Shown in pieces: positions 46,602 to 58,531 of a DNA stretch of 64,000 nt. The position numbers and the translations under genes were made by a program. How positions within the stretch are numbered: the stretch's first letter is position 1; each line of letters opens with the position of its first letter. The notes beneath the pieces are model-generated. The model saw nothing but the letters and a program-made list of their open reading frames with translations, did no database searches and was not told the origin of the DNA. The stretch comes from Blastomussa wellsi (taxonomy: Eukaryota; Cnidaria; Anthozoa; Scleractinia; Plerogyridae), in assembly GCA_947652115.1 (NCBI GenBank), contig OX393563.1, positions 3,536,818 to 3,600,817 on the forward strand, in the 5' to 3' direction.

Positions 46602-48000
46602 AGAGTATTTACGAGGGGAATTATGGAAAATTATGCAGTGCTGAAATTGTATGGTGCAGCGAAATCTTATTGCATTGCTGTAAGTTATATTCCTGGAAGT
46701 GTCTAAATTACGGTACCTTTTGCAGGTGTCTCGGTGATCTCTTTCGTTTCTACATGCTCCGCGTAAAATACAATACTGAAACTCTCTCATGTAAACAAAC
46801 TAAAGCGTGGCCCGACTAGGGTTCTTTAACATTAATTTTTTGAAAGAAGACTACAAGGTAAACTGTTACGTGAATTTTATCTTCATAGTACAACATTGTC
46901 ACGTAATTCTACCCTATTTCATATCAATTTTGTAATTTCTCGGCATGCCTTTATTTTACCTTTCTACCAGTTTTATTGACCATTTTAATTTAAATGCAAT
47001 TTATTAAGCAGTATTAGTACTGAAAAGCCCCCCTGGGAGTGCTAATAAAATCTGTATTATTTCTGTAGCTTCCTCCTTCCTTTCCTCAATTTAAACACCG
47101 CCTATTTCCGTAACTAGAGCCCCCATCATTTATATTTTCGATCTAATATTTCAAGTGTCCTTTATTCGGACAAGAACAGTGACAATACACACCCATCTTC
47201 CCATATTCGTGGGTATAGTTGAGTTAGGAATTTTTACGCGTGCTGCAAAGATATTTAAAAGAAAAAATTGGAATCGAATCTAGAAAAAAATAGAAACAGA
47301 CAAAAATTGTCTGCTTTATACCCTTCGTTGGCAAAGTGATTCTCCTGCATTCAGACGAACTTGATTAAACGTGCGTAAGCCTCTAGATCGATTTCCATCA
47401 ATTTGTCTGCAGCCCTATAAGTATTTTTTTAAACTAGGATAAACTCGTAGGAAGTGAAATGTATGGTCACGATGCAGAATGTCTTAATTGACTGTCTGCT
47501 GTAAACTAACCCGGAGGAGTCCGATGTACATCCTCAGTTTATTCGCAAAAGAGGTCAAAGTTACAGCACTCGATTTGGTCATGATCAAGTATGAGCACTA
47601 TACATGTGGTTCCAGGCCCGAAGCCAGGTTTTTGTTCGGGAGGGTGCGATCCCACGAGGACACGGACAGAACGTGCGCAACAGAAACCCAAAAGCAAACT
47701 TAAAAACGTGGATGTTAATCAACCTTTTCAACTTCAAAATTGATTTTTGGGCGGTGCTTGAGTCTACTTTACGCATGTATTTTATAGTATTAGCGGATAG
47801 TGTTAATATTTAATAATAACAAAAATTGAAATAAAGTTGAAAATCAAAACAGAACTACATGTATACTGTAGTATATAGACTATGTTTACATCGTTTCACA
47901 ATAATGTGGACCTTCGCAGCCTGTGCGGGGTGGGGGGGGGGGGGGGGGTGGGGGGGTGAGCGCTACGGGCCTGGGTTCGAGTTTTCTAACTGCAAAGGGA
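46602..48000. other. Intergenic DNA after the CARD gene
   Basis: The first part is probably the 3' UTR (AATAAA at 47044). A degraded GGCCCGAAGCCAGG element end lies near 47618. At 47927-47958 a G-rich run is followed by GGGCCTGGGTTCGAG, a possible pseudo-tRNA B box. No gene is supported. Confidence 0.4.
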
Positions 48001-48222
48001 CGACGAAAAAATGGATTTTCTCAAATTTGGCTGTATCAAATATAATGTACGGTAGCAAAAATGCCGCATTTGCCATACGTTTACACTCCAGTGTGTAAAA
48101 CCGTGGCAAATGCGGCATTTACCATTTTCGCTCCCATTTACCACTCCTTTTTCAAACGTTTCAATCATAATAATTATTTGCTCGAGCCAAATTTTAAGCA
48201 AATCCATTTTTTCGTGCAGTGT
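48001..48222. repeat. MITE with a strong central hairpin
   Basis: Outer arms CGAAAAAATGGATTTTCTCA and AGCAAATCCATTTTTTCG pair, and an inner hairpin is formed by AAATGCCGCATTTGCCA and TGGCAAATGCGGCATTT. Confidence 0.7.
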
Positions 48223-48345
48223 TAAGATGCCGTGATACATCCTGATGCGTGCGAGTTTTTGTTTGTTGATTTACCAGGATCTCGATTAATGAATATGTTA
48301 CGATTTGAGTTCAACTACGTTGGCTCCGATAACCTTTCCGTTCGT

Positions 48346-49380
48346 TTATGGCGACATATCTTGCTTTGTTACGCATCTTGAGTTGTTGCGTCGAGTTACA
48401 TTGCCGTGTAATCCCTGCGCGAGGTCAGACCACTCCACAACATGACCCGGATGCGGATATTCCTTACACCGCATGCTCAAGCTAGATATAACGCTGTCCT
48501 CGAGATTAACGTTCCACAAGTACAAATGGCTCATTTCTCCAACAAAGCTCTGCTCACGATCGAAGGCTCCTCCAATGAAATCCTGGTCTTGTCCTAAAAT
48601 GAATTTTCCTGTCCCTGGAATTACTCCGTGGATTGGTCTGCTACCAATTAGCTTGCACTCTCCGTCCACCAACAGTTTTACGAGACCGTCATGATCAGCC
48701 CATTTGCCGCACAAATGATGCCAGGCTCTGTCGTTATAGTGCCCCGTCTCACCGTGTCTGTAAAATGAAGTGTATAAACTGAAATTACAGTCGATCACCA
48801 ATCTCAGATTCCAAAGCATGGTGATTTTTGTTTGTAAATTTATTAAGTTTTTTTGCTCGTTCATTCGTTCGTTCTCTTCTTAAGATAATTTGGTTTTATC
48901 AACTGCGTTGATAATGTAAATTGGCCACCGTAAAGAGATTCAAAAGCTGACGTTTCGAGCGTTAGCCCTTAACTTCGTCGGAGCGAATCGAAACGTCAGC
49001 TTTTGAATCTCTTTACGGTGGCCAATTTACATTATCAATGCAGTTGATAAAACCAAATTATCTTGCTATACTTCCCACCGACGCAGCACCACAGTTTCTT
49101 TGAAACTTACCCCCTCCGTTCTCTTCTTTAAGTCTGCTCCGTTCGTTCGTTTGTTCGTTCATTCGTCCGTTCGTTCGTCCGTACGCTCGTACTTTCGTTA
49201 GTTCTTTCTTTAATTAGTTTGTTTGTTTGTTTGGTGGCTCGTTCATTATCGTTTATACGTTCTTTCCTTTAGTTCGTTATTTCGTTCATTCGTTCGTCCG
49301 TTTTTTAGTTCGCTCATTCGTTCGTTCCTTTGCCGCTCCCTGTTAGCTCGGTCTTTCGTTCGTTCGTTCGTCCCTTCATT

Positions 49381-49411
<31 letters not shown>

Positions 49412-52400
49412 TCGTTCGTTCGTTCGTTCCTCCTGTGATTCGTATTTTTCATTCATTTTTTTGACGGTTCGTCAGTCAGCTGGTTGGTCCAACCTTTTTA
49501 ACTTACATTTGCTCATCTAGTACCAAGAATCGAAATACTCCAGTTGAAGACAGAAACATCATAATGGCGTCAGTGAAAGATTCCGTGGCATAAGACAGAA
49601 AAACCAATTGTCGCTTCCAGGCTCTGAACCAAAAGCAAACTGTAAAGGCTGAGAGGTCTGAAGAAGAGATGTCGAGTTCGACAAAGTTGGTTGTGTTGCG
49701 ATCCTGAAATATCAGGTCAAAAGAAGAACTGGAATCTGTTGGTTAAATTGATAATATAATTAGAAGAGAGGTTACCTATTTTTCTAATGTCCGGCTACCT
49801 CCCCTGTACAGTGTGCGACAAATACAGACTCACTGAAAACCTGCAGCTAGACTTCATAAACAAATATCGTGTCATCATTGCCATTACAGGGAGATAACCG
49901 TAGGTTAACCGGAGTGCAAGTCTACAGACCTGCAGTCTGCAGTTCTCGCACACCGCCTCCCTAAAACAGACCCTCTTTGAACCTAAGGAAAATTGACGTG
50001 TTTGTTTGAGGCTGAGCCTATGACTGAGTGCCTGCTTCGTAGAGGTAGGTGTCCACTTACGGAAGATTAAAAATGTAGTGTTTGCATGTGGCTGGGACTA
50101 TGACTCAGTGTCCAATTACGAAATGTGTCAATTTATGAGAGATTCAGAAATGTAGTCAGTTTGTATATGTGCGTCGTTTGGACCATGACTTAGCGGTGTT
50201 TGTGTGTGGTGGGCCCAGATGAAGTGGTTTTTGAAAAGAGTTCGAATGCATTCCCTTGATAGGAGAACATTCATAAGTAAAATGACGTAGAATGGACTAG
50301 CATCCCTTCCAGCGGGGAGTAAAAATATTCCTAGCCGCTTTATGCTACTGAAAGTGGAATTAGCTCAGACAGCATGGGCCCCTTGGTGCGATGCTTTTTT
50401 ACCTTTTACCTTCTTGGAAAAGGGGGGCATTTTGTATTTTGTGAAATTTAATTTTCGCGACATGTTCATGAATTAGTAGAATTTCCTTAGCACTATTGTA
50501 ACATACTTTGTCTTTCCGTCGCATCAAATTGTCTGGGTCAAAATAACCACAAGAAACGCGAAAATTCATTTAAAATAATTAAAAATGACAAGATACAGTA
50601 ATTTTGCAATGTGGATGCTTAAAAAGGCTGTCAAATATTTAGGCGATAAATAAGATCTATAATAATAGTAATAATATTGTATTAGCCTCTCTCTGGGTAC
50701 CTCCTCCGTTCGTCATATTGCAAAAAGTGACAAAGGGATCCTCAGTTCCATTGGAATTCAACCAGTAAAATCCATCTGCAGACGATTCCTCTTCAGATAA
50801 AATTTCCTTGCAATTTCTGCCTGGGACCGATCTTTGGGAACCTAAAGATACTGCGAGGGTGAAGAGAAAGAAAAGATATTGTCGAATTGTTCATTCGCTT
50901 AACTATTTATGTTGTTGAATTGTTTTATTGTACCTAAACATTTGAAACATTTATCATGTTGACATATTTTGGATGCTAGATTGTTAACAGGTAACAGCGC
51001 GGCTAAAGAGTGGAATAGTCTGCCAAAACACCTGAGGGCTATTGAGAGTTTAGAGCCCTTCAAGAAGGGACCGAGGTTACTCGCTCAGTGGAGGAAATGA
51101 ATAGAAGGCTGCAACAAGTTACATGGGAAGCTTTAGTATTGATTATGTAATAGTAATGTAATATACACGACCACATCAGCAATGCTGTAAATTGATTTAT
51201 TCAAAATAATTAGATTAAAAGAAATCCTCAGACTACCAAGTCCTCGGAATTTTTTTCATCCAATTATTTCCAATTTGGACAGCATGTATAGTCCTATTAT
51301 ATGTACTAATGCTTCAGTAGCTTCCAGTGTTATCATACAAATAATTTACCTCGATAACGGCTTTCAAAATATAACGAGAAGGGATTTTCTATTACGTCAT
51401 CCGGGCGCAATGTTCTGGTTGTGTTGTTAAGGTCGCAGCGCTTTTGGTCAACATGGTAATTCAAACTGCGACACTTCGGTTCGTCGTCCTTGCATTTCTC
51501 GTAACATCGTTGAAAGTCCTGTTCCGGGAAACTCGAGTACGCATGTCCAGTAAGGACTAAACCTGTTTCCGATTGTACCTCACAATCGGCTCTCACTTTA
51601 GCAGTAATTATGGTAGTAAGAACGGCTAGTACTAGGACCAATGGAAAATCGTCCGAGATCCCCATGTCTTCACAAATATGAGGATTTATCCCTGGGTTTT
51701 CCTAGAACGGCTGTAGAAAAAATTCATTTAAGAAACGCAAAGTATATTCTAGTATACTTCAAATAAAATCAGAGATGTACAGTGCGAAACAAATTATCTC
51801 CAGAAAAACACCCACTGTGTGATGTAATAAAGTTAAGAACTGTATTAGCTTAATAATTGAGGATTTGATTGTCTCAATGAGATGACTCCTGCATATTGAA
51901 TTTCAGTTAATTATCAGGCTACTTGAAAAGTCTAAACTATTTTGGTATGATCAGCACGATATCCGCACACTATCTGTATCTAACTCAGTTTGTTGTGACA
52001 CATATAAACAGTGGTTTGTAAGCTAGTTTTAACTTTGGAACAAACGCTGACCATCAGATCTTCAATAACTCACTTCTTTATTTATTTGCGCACGTGGAAA
52101 TGATGAGAATACGAAAGAATATAGAGATATTTAGCTCCATAATATTACATATATTTAAGCGATCTAGTTTAATCTTTATAGTGAATGCAATTAACGATTG
52201 ACTAGCGACCATAAGAAAATCATGCCCGCAACAACTGAAAATTTAACTTTTCTGTTTTTCTTGATTTCATTGTTTCCTTTTTTCTCCGAAGCCGTTTTCT
52301 ACCGCTTAACAATATCTATATTTATTTGGGTAATTTTGTTTATCTTAAAGCTCCTGTTAATTCATTTTCTATTCATGAATCCATTTACGAAGCAAATTAT

Positions 52401-52779
52401 ATTATTATTTTTTTATTTTTCGAATTGGAGAGGTGAGGGACTGGCATGGTATATTAGAAACAAGCAATCCATTTGCCGTTTCTGTGAAGGGTGAGTAGCT
52501 TTACGTATTTGCCAATTTTCCGTAGCTCAAAATAAAATAATGATAATAAGAAAATAAGAAAAACAATAGAATCAAGAGTAAGCTGATGTTTTATAGTTTT
52601 AGATCTCTATAAGCCAATCAGCTGCCAAACTGGTTACGCCCGTTTGGCTAAATGTTTTGAATATGACATATTTAAATGTATCAAAGAAAACTTACCTTAA
52701 AGAGGTTGGCATGATTTCCACGGATGCTCGCTGGTTTAAAACGCGCTTTACGCCTCGACGTTGGCTTGTTCGCCGTCAT
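48346..52779 (-). CDS. PAN/apple - fibrinogen-like - pentraxin protein, probable type II membrane anchor
   Basis: Five exons in phase (52779-52696, 51701-51350, 50841-50701, 49735-49507, 48757-48346) give about 405 residues. A basic N terminus (MTANKPTSRRKARFKPASIR) is followed by a hydrophobic stretch at 47-62 (FPLVLVLAVLTTIITA). Next comes a PAN/apple module (67-143) with CYEKCKDDEPKCRSLNYH, a fibrinogen-type start (147-192) with NCKEILSEE and PFVTFCNMTNGG, and a pentraxin/LamG domain (about 200-390) with FTVCFWFRAW, WHHLCGKW and SFVGEMSHLYLWNVNL. If the first exon is not used, the ATG at 51665 would make the hydrophobic part a signal peptide, giving a secreted protein. Such mosaics are common in cnidarian surface or matrix and immune-recognition proteins; the ligand is unknown. 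Confidence 0.8.
48886..49119. repeat. Penelope-LTR-like repeat, head-to-head dimer
   Basis: Two inverted units share AATTTGGTTTTATCAACTGC, GGCCACCGTAAAGAGATTCA and AGCTGACGTTTCGAGCGTTA and meet near 48985. The right unit continues with CCACCGACGCAGCACCACAG and CCCCCTCCG. It lies in the pentraxin gene intron. Confidence 0.65.
49138..49436. repeat. TTCG microsatellite
   Basis: It is an impure TTCG array, perfect over about 49386-49428, extending the length of intron 4 of the pentraxin gene. It creates repetitive open frames on both strands that are not genes. Confidence 0.9.
50285..50398 (+). repeat. tRNA-derived SINE (type A), 3' fragment
   Basis: Only the body end is left: GGACTAGCATCCCTTCCAGC, AATATTCCTAGCCGCTTTAT and ATGGGCCCCTTGG. 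Confidence 0.7.
50985..51100 (+). pseudogene. LINE reverse-transcriptase tail fragment
   Basis: A frame reading NSAAKEWNSLPKHLRAIESL, then EPFKK, matches the C-terminal signature of the LINEs at 30340 and 31300. It is embedded in a pentraxin gene intron. Confidence 0.6.
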
Positions 52780-53270
52780 CTCAACTAATCAATAAGTAAT
52801 GATGAAGCAACGATGTTGTGTGTAACGGGGGTCAAGGATACGCTATTCCTCCTGCTGTTCTTTCTATTTTTATCCTTTCGCCTTGATCTCTATTGATTTC
52901 CGTGCCTTCCGTGCCACGTAAGAGCTGATGCAAACAATATGGCGGACGTAGCGACGCAAATTTGCAACATTCCGCCGACATTTTTTCTCGACTTTCTTTC
53001 GCTGGAGGAGGAGAATACTCTTGTTATGAACGATGCAGCAGACGAATTTGTGTTTTTTTCAATTATGTGTATTTTTTCTCGGCGCAAATTAGCGAGAATT
53101 TCCTCGTTCTCGAGTACTGCAATGAAATACAATGTGCTTATGAAAACCTTCGTAAGGCACTTCAGGAAAAGCAATTTTTCTCTCAGTCAAAACAATGCAA
53201 AAACTTTAGGTATAAATCTATTATACCCACCACAAGTCTGTGATGAGCCTGCCGCCATTTTCTACGCGTA
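52780..53270 (+). other. Intergenic region with an unassigned open frame
   Basis: A frame from an ATG at 52939 (MADVATQICNIPPTFFLDFL) runs to 53271, with a second overlapping frame. It begins 160 bp from the divergent pentraxin gene, so it could be a first exon. I recognise no domain and see no downstream exon. Confidence 0.3.
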
Positions 53271-53469
53271 AAATTCCGGCGCAATATTTCCTCGTAGCGC
53301 GTCGGACCGGGAGAACTGAGCGGCCCTACTCCATAAGCAGGGCCAATCTGGCCAGAACTAGTTCTGACAGTTCTCAGAACTCGCACATACCATTTACGGA
53401 CAGACCAGACCGACCGGCCAGTTCTAACAAATGGAAAGCGCCCTCAGAGACAAGTCTCGCAAGTGAAAG

Positions 53470-53543
53470 AGTGGGTGGCTTGAACCCGGGAGCTCCGGAT
53501 TACAACGCCATCGCACTTAACCACACGTCCACGCTGCCCTCCC
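53470..53543 (-). repeat. tRNA-derived SINE head (type C)
   Basis: On the minus strand GCGTGGACGTGTGGTTAAGT and CCCGGGTTCAAGCC have tRNA A-box/B-box spacing. The sequence differs from types A and B. Confidence 0.55.
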
Positions 53544-53682
53544 CCAATTTACCCACATAACGGTCACAGTTTCGCATTTCTTACAAAATACACCAGCGAA
53601 GGTCTAGCACTTAAACTTTAGTTGTCCATATTTCACTGCAGCAGGTTAAACATCTGTTTTACGTCCTCGTCAAACCCCATTT

Positions 53683-53861
53683 AGGGGCGGATCCAGGAAT
53701 TCTTGATTGAGGGGGTCCAAACTTCGACTCAGTTGAATGATGATAATCGATTCTGTCGATACGAGAATTTCAGCGACAAGCAAGTAGTAAAAGCAAAAAA
53801 TTCGGTCAGGAAAGGGGGGAGGGGGGTCCGGACCTCCACCCGACTCTCCCCCGCAGCTGCC
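53683..53861. repeat. MITE-like repeat, copy 2 of the 3557 family
   Basis: AGGGGCGGATCCAGGAATTC, GAGAATTTCAGCGACAAGCA and AGTAGTAAAAGCAAA, then GGGGGGTCCGGACCTCC, are in the same order as 3557-3736. Confidence 0.65.
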
Positions 53862-54125
53862 ATTTTATCTCTCCTCGAATAATATTCCCTTTTGCCAAAA
53901 ATAACTACTGATGCGGCTAAAACCACGATCTCGGTATCAATAACCTCTACCCGTTCCCTAGCATTCAAGGATACTGATGTCACTTCGAAAGGAAAATGAC
54001 ACGCTTGAACGTAAAATTTATCCTTTATAATCTTTAATACAAAGAAAAGCTTGCATTGTAAATACAATTTGTGTCTGGTGCCGTATAATATAGTACACGG
54101 AAAGTACACAGATGTACTCAGACAA

Positions 54126-54131
54126 TTTATT
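54126..54131 (-). terminator. Poly(A) signal of TenA-like gene 1
   Basis: AATAAA on the minus strand begins 8 bases past the stop codon, implying a very short 3' UTR if used. Confidence 0.4.
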
Positions 54132-54138
54132 GCGGCTA

Positions 54139-56141
54139 TCAATGTAAAGGATTTATGCTAGATATCAGCTTTCTACAAATTTCATCGAGTGACATGAACA
54201 GTTCCTCGCCGCAAGCTTCTAGAAAGAAATTCGTCTCCATCATCAATCCCAAGCAGAAAATTTGGAGGGACATTTCTTCGTCTTCTGGAGTGAAGTTTGC
54301 GTCAACAAAAATTTCCGTTTTTCCTTGTTGGTCAGGTTCACGCACGTTAGCAAGAAACCACGGTTGATAATAGGGATTTTGCTTGTCAACTTTACCAATG
54401 AGCTGGCTCGCCATCCAAGGCCAAAGCATGCTGCAGGGTAACGTGGCTATCGGCAGGTATTTAGGATTGCTTTCCGCCACATGACGATGAAACGCCATGT
54501 AGTTTTGGACTGCCGGACCCGTTTTCACACATTCAACGCCTTGAAGTCGCCATGTGTCGAGAAACCGATGGGTGTCTTTTTGGAACCTCTCCGCCCGGTC
54601 CAAGAAAAATAGAGGAAAATCATTATTGCCTTGATCTTCCAATCTTCGAGCAGCGTCTTGAAACATTTTGGCCACATGGGCAAGATAGGCAATATCTTGT
54701 ACCATGTAGCCACCAAATTGATCGGGATGGAGTATTCCTTGAGCCATTCCTTGGATAAACTTAGTGTTAAGCGCTTTTTCAGGAATGTTGAGACTCAGTG
54801 CAATCTGAAACAGTTTTTTACTGAAGGAACCGCCAACCATTTTCTTGACAACATCTTGAGAATTTCCTTTAAGATCACCGTTAAAGTGCATTCCGATTTT
54901 TCGCGGCATCTTTGAATATCGCTTATTATCTGAAGGGGAAATTCAACAGGGTTTAAAGTTACTTTATACAAAAGTTGACTAACGTTTATATACTTTTCTA
55001 ACTCACTGGAGATCCACTTTGAAGACAATTATTTCCTAAATTCAAAGAACGAGGTATATATAGCTAGATAATCGATACATTGCGGAAAGCTTCCTTTCGC
55101 TTGACGCGCTTATGAACTGGTTCTAAGTTTTAAACCATTTTGATCATTTAAATCTAGACATGTCAGTATCATGTCAGTTCCTTTACCATACCTATAGGGT
55201 TTGTCCAGTTTTCAGTAAGCTCGCTTCGATTCTTTGGTCCATTGAGTTCTGCCTTTCTGGGAGAGAGTTGGTACACCGGAGTGCCAACGGAATGGTTAGG
55301 TAGCTTCTGCTCCAACTTTTCTCCTCCAGGAAGATCGCTTCCTGCAAAAGATGGCCATCCACTTCGAGAATCTTTTATAGGAAGAAAGCAGACAAATAAT
55401 AATTAACTGGAACTGCTGAATGCAAGCAAGTGGTTTAATACAAAACCGACGCAAAAAGGAAAGGAGAAACAGTTGTCATGAAGCTCTTCGGAACCTCTAA
55501 TTTCATTTGGTCTTGATACCACGAAGCTCTATTATTCTAGGGCTAGGTCAATTGCTATTATTTTTTGCATAAAATTTTACCAACCAATCTTATGAAATGT
55601 TCCGAAGAGCTTCGTGGCGACCCAGCAAAAACCCCGTCACTTGTGATGGGATAAAACTAGGTGAAAATATCGTCCATAAAGAGGGAACTGGCTGCCATTT
55701 TTGAAGTGCTATTTTTCAGTGCAAATTATATTAATTTTTAAGTTTTTAATCAAATTTTGCTTTTCGGGTTGATATTTGTCAACATAAAAACTTAGAGCCA
55801 TCAGTTTAGTATAAAAACAAATTTTGCCTGTCATCACTAGAAATAATTTTCTAATTCCTAGACGAACCATGATTTGTCAATGCTTCGTATTGTTTGTACA
55901 GGCTCCCGAAAGATGGGGTTTGGTTGGGGACGTTCGGTCGGGGACGGTTGGCCTCCCCTCTCATCCTTTTCCAAACTCCGTCTTGTTTCTTCTCACTTCA
56001 CGGGCTAGTTCTACAGCCTTTTTCAAACATTTTAAAACAAATCATTCAGCACTTACCGACTCCCGTTACCTGTTTCGCAGACACAACAGTAGCCAATAGA
56101 ACGGCGACCACAACGTTAATCCAAACGTTTCCCACAAGCAT
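54139..56141 (-). CDS. Secreted TenA/thiaminase-2 family protein, paralogue 1
   Basis: Exons 56141-56057, 55341-55192 and 54929-54139 (both introns phase 1) give 341 residues. Residues 1-22 are a signal peptide (NVWINVVVAVLLATVVSA). Residues 30-78 form a polar linker (GGEKLEQKLPNHSVGTPVYQ). The TenA/THI-4 domain starts near 110: FIQGMAQG, GGYMVQDIAYL, ATLPCSMLWPWM, GLMMETNFFLEACGEEL. Residues matching the bacterial TenA catalytic set seem kept: Asp157 (in VQD), Cys244 (in LPC) and Glu310 (in MET). Bacterial and fungal TenA hydrolyse aminopyrimidine breakdown products of thiamin or thiamin itself; the substrate of this secretory-pathway version is unknown. It is about 60% of a kind with paralogue 2 by eye in the conserved blocks. 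The spliced structure makes bacterial contamination unlikely. Confidence 0.88.
55476..55618. repeat. Small inverted-repeat element in TenA gene 1 intron
   Basis: CATGAAGCTCTTCGGAACCT is mirrored by GTTCCGAAGAGCTTCGTGG about 110 bp later. Confidence 0.65.
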
Positions 56142-56518
56142 TTTTCTATGTCTGAAATTCAATTTCGCAATGCTAAGAATAAAATTGCATTGAATGATGA
56201 AATATAACAAGCTTCGAATATTTTAGGATGTCTTATTGCATTTGACACACATATGCTTGCGGGGAAACGAGTTTTGTCTCAAGTCTTTTTTCCAGCTTAG
56301 TGGCTTTTATATTCAAGAGAATATGGCTAAAAACGATAATCACGTTTCTACTAGCTCTGATAGCCTAAAATGCGTGACCTGCAATTTTTGAAGTGTTCTT
56401 CCTTAAAATAATTTTAAGGTAAATAAGAAGTGTTACTTTAAGCTGTTTACAATAAAATTTCAGATTTGGTGTAGACAAATCCTCTATTCGTAAGACCACG
56501 ATCACAGGGCCCTTACCG
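56128..56518. repeat. Promoter-region duplication, copy 1
   Basis: It covers the first codons and upstream region of TenA gene 1. It is nearly identical to 58134-58531, with small indels. Confidence 0.85.
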
Positions 56519-58133
56519 GCAAAATAAACAAAAAATGGTATGTTCAAGCAAAACCTCTTTTTTTCTTCAAACGCACTTTGTTGTAACAAAATGGCCACAA
56601 GTTTCACCTCCCAGTTGTTCATGTCTTGGTGCCTTCAATCTTATGAAACAGGTACTTTACAAGAGGCTTAAGCCTTAGCTATGTCTCCCGCGGCTTTTTG
56701 GCTTTTTTAAACCATAGCCTTTAAACCATAGCCTTTTTTTACATAGCGTTTTCTTTTCGTTTCTCGATAAAAAAGCGAGATAATTTTATTTTAATCAACC
56801 GAATATGCAATGAAGAAGACAGCGAGTTTTCTCAAATGGAACTTGCGTGCCGGTGAGTAATAAATGAATTATGTTTGAAGAGAAAGTACCAAGGGTAGGT
56901 CTAGTAGCCTCAGCACAATTGCAAACGCAGCGGATCGAGTGAATATATAACCCGTATTCATATTAACACTAACTCGATTTTTCGTCTAACCTTTTGGTGG
57001 TGCCTCGGTTGCTGGTTGGTAACTGCTCTAATGTGTTGTACAAATAAACATACATCTCGTACCAATTGTGACAGTTGTGGATAGTAGACATGGTAGAGAA
57101 TTTTTTTTAAGGACTTAATGAGGTTTTTAGAATTATTAATTAAAAGACGTTTTAAAAAGACCACAATAATTGGTTGTCAAAACAGTTACTTTCTGTGCAT
57201 ATCATTCAAATATCTTGTAATTTCAAAAATGTATCTGTTAATGAACCCGATTTTCTGTAAGTAAGTAGACTTTTAAGATTTATCAATGAATAAACTAAAC
57301 TGGGATACAGCACTGTGATTTAGAAAGATTTTAAAAACAATTTATGACATCTGACGAAGGAAAGTGAACAAGGAAATCCCTAAATTTACCTTAATATTTG
57401 TAATAAAATTCCAGTTTTTATATCACTAATGTGGCGGAACGAGGTCCAGGTCTGATGCCGGAGAAATCGGAAAGGAATGGCGTGTACCTCACTGAAACAA
57501 ATCAGTTTTGCTCCAAAGCATGTTGAAAAAACAAAATAACCACCTATCTTACCTTCCAACCCATTCACGTCTCGTTGGCTACAATCTTTTGAAACTGGTA
57601 TTTTGCCAGTGCCACAATTTTACTTCCGACTCCTGCTGCTTGGCGTCCTTTTCCCATCTTCATCACCAAAAATCCTTGAAAAGCACAATGCGACTTCGCT
57701 ATTGTGATTATGCACGTAGCTGCGCAAGTGTACCACTGATTGATAATATGAGGCAGCTCAATTTCTTTAAGATAGTTTTCTTCAATGGCAAATCCTTTAC
57801 AATTATGTATGGCTGTATTATGTTATACACTGAGTTATTTAAATATCAATTTGTATGCACGATTGAACTAATTAAATGACTGATCTTACGGAAGAAATAA
57901 GCTTTATTTCATAGTTGTTCGTACCCAAAAGAAAACCAGTGACTTTGCTATATTAATTGCATACACCGAGCAGGCTTCTTTATTCCAATTGCTTAAACTG
58001 GAAATTCACTATGATGATAATCTCTCACTTTCATCTTCATCCGCAGTTCACATATGAATTATTTCATATACTTAATATCATCTCTGAAATGTCTTGTACA
58101 ATTTAACCTTTTTTTCAGCCTCTTCAGTTAGGA
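56519..58133. other. Upstream region of TenA gene 1, no gene
   Basis: 57540-57660 (CAATCTTTTGAAACTGGTAT and on) is related to 58560-58620 and 63630-63700, so it belongs to the duplicated upstream block. The 123-codon plus-strand frame at 57508-57879 runs through this noncoding repeat. Confidence 0.5.
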
Positions 58134-58531
58134 GTTTCCCACAAGCATTTTTCTATGTCTGAAATTCAATTTCGCAATGCTAAGAATAAAATTGCATTAA
58201 ATGATGAAATATAACAAGCTTCGAATATTTTAGGGTGTCTTATTGCATTTGACACACATATGCTTGCGGGGAAACGAGTTTTGTCTCAAGTCGTTTTTCC
58301 AGCTTAGTGGCTTTTAGATTCAAGAGAATAATATGGCTAAAAACGATAATCACGTTTCTACTAGCTCTGATAGCCTAAAATGCGTGACCTGCAATTTTTG
58401 AAGTGTTCTTCCTTAAAATAATTTTTAAGGTAAATAAGAGGTGTTACTTTAAGCTGTTTACAATAAAATTTCAGATTTGGTGTAGAAAAATCCTCTATTC
58501 GTAAAAGACCACGATTACAGGGCCCTTACCG
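58134..58531 (-). pseudogene. Relic of another TenA-like copy: promoter and start codon only
   Basis: It is an almost identical duplicate of 56128-56518. On the minus strand the ATG (58148-58146) is followed by the same first five codons as paralogue 1, and then identity ends and a stop follows at once. No linker or TenA exon is found downstream. Confidence 0.75.

Noticed and set aside
49223..49452. Open frames on both strands rich in RTNE or SFVR repeats
   Set aside because: They are translations of the TTCG microsatellite and not genes.
52198..52494. 98-codon very hydrophobic plus-strand frame
   Set aside because: It is AT-rich intron sequence within the pentraxin gene whose Phe/Leu/Ile content follows base composition, with no homology.
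57508..57879. 123-codon plus-strand frame
   Set aside because: It overlaps a noncoding block that is repeated upstream of both TenA genes, and its 3' half is AT-rich.
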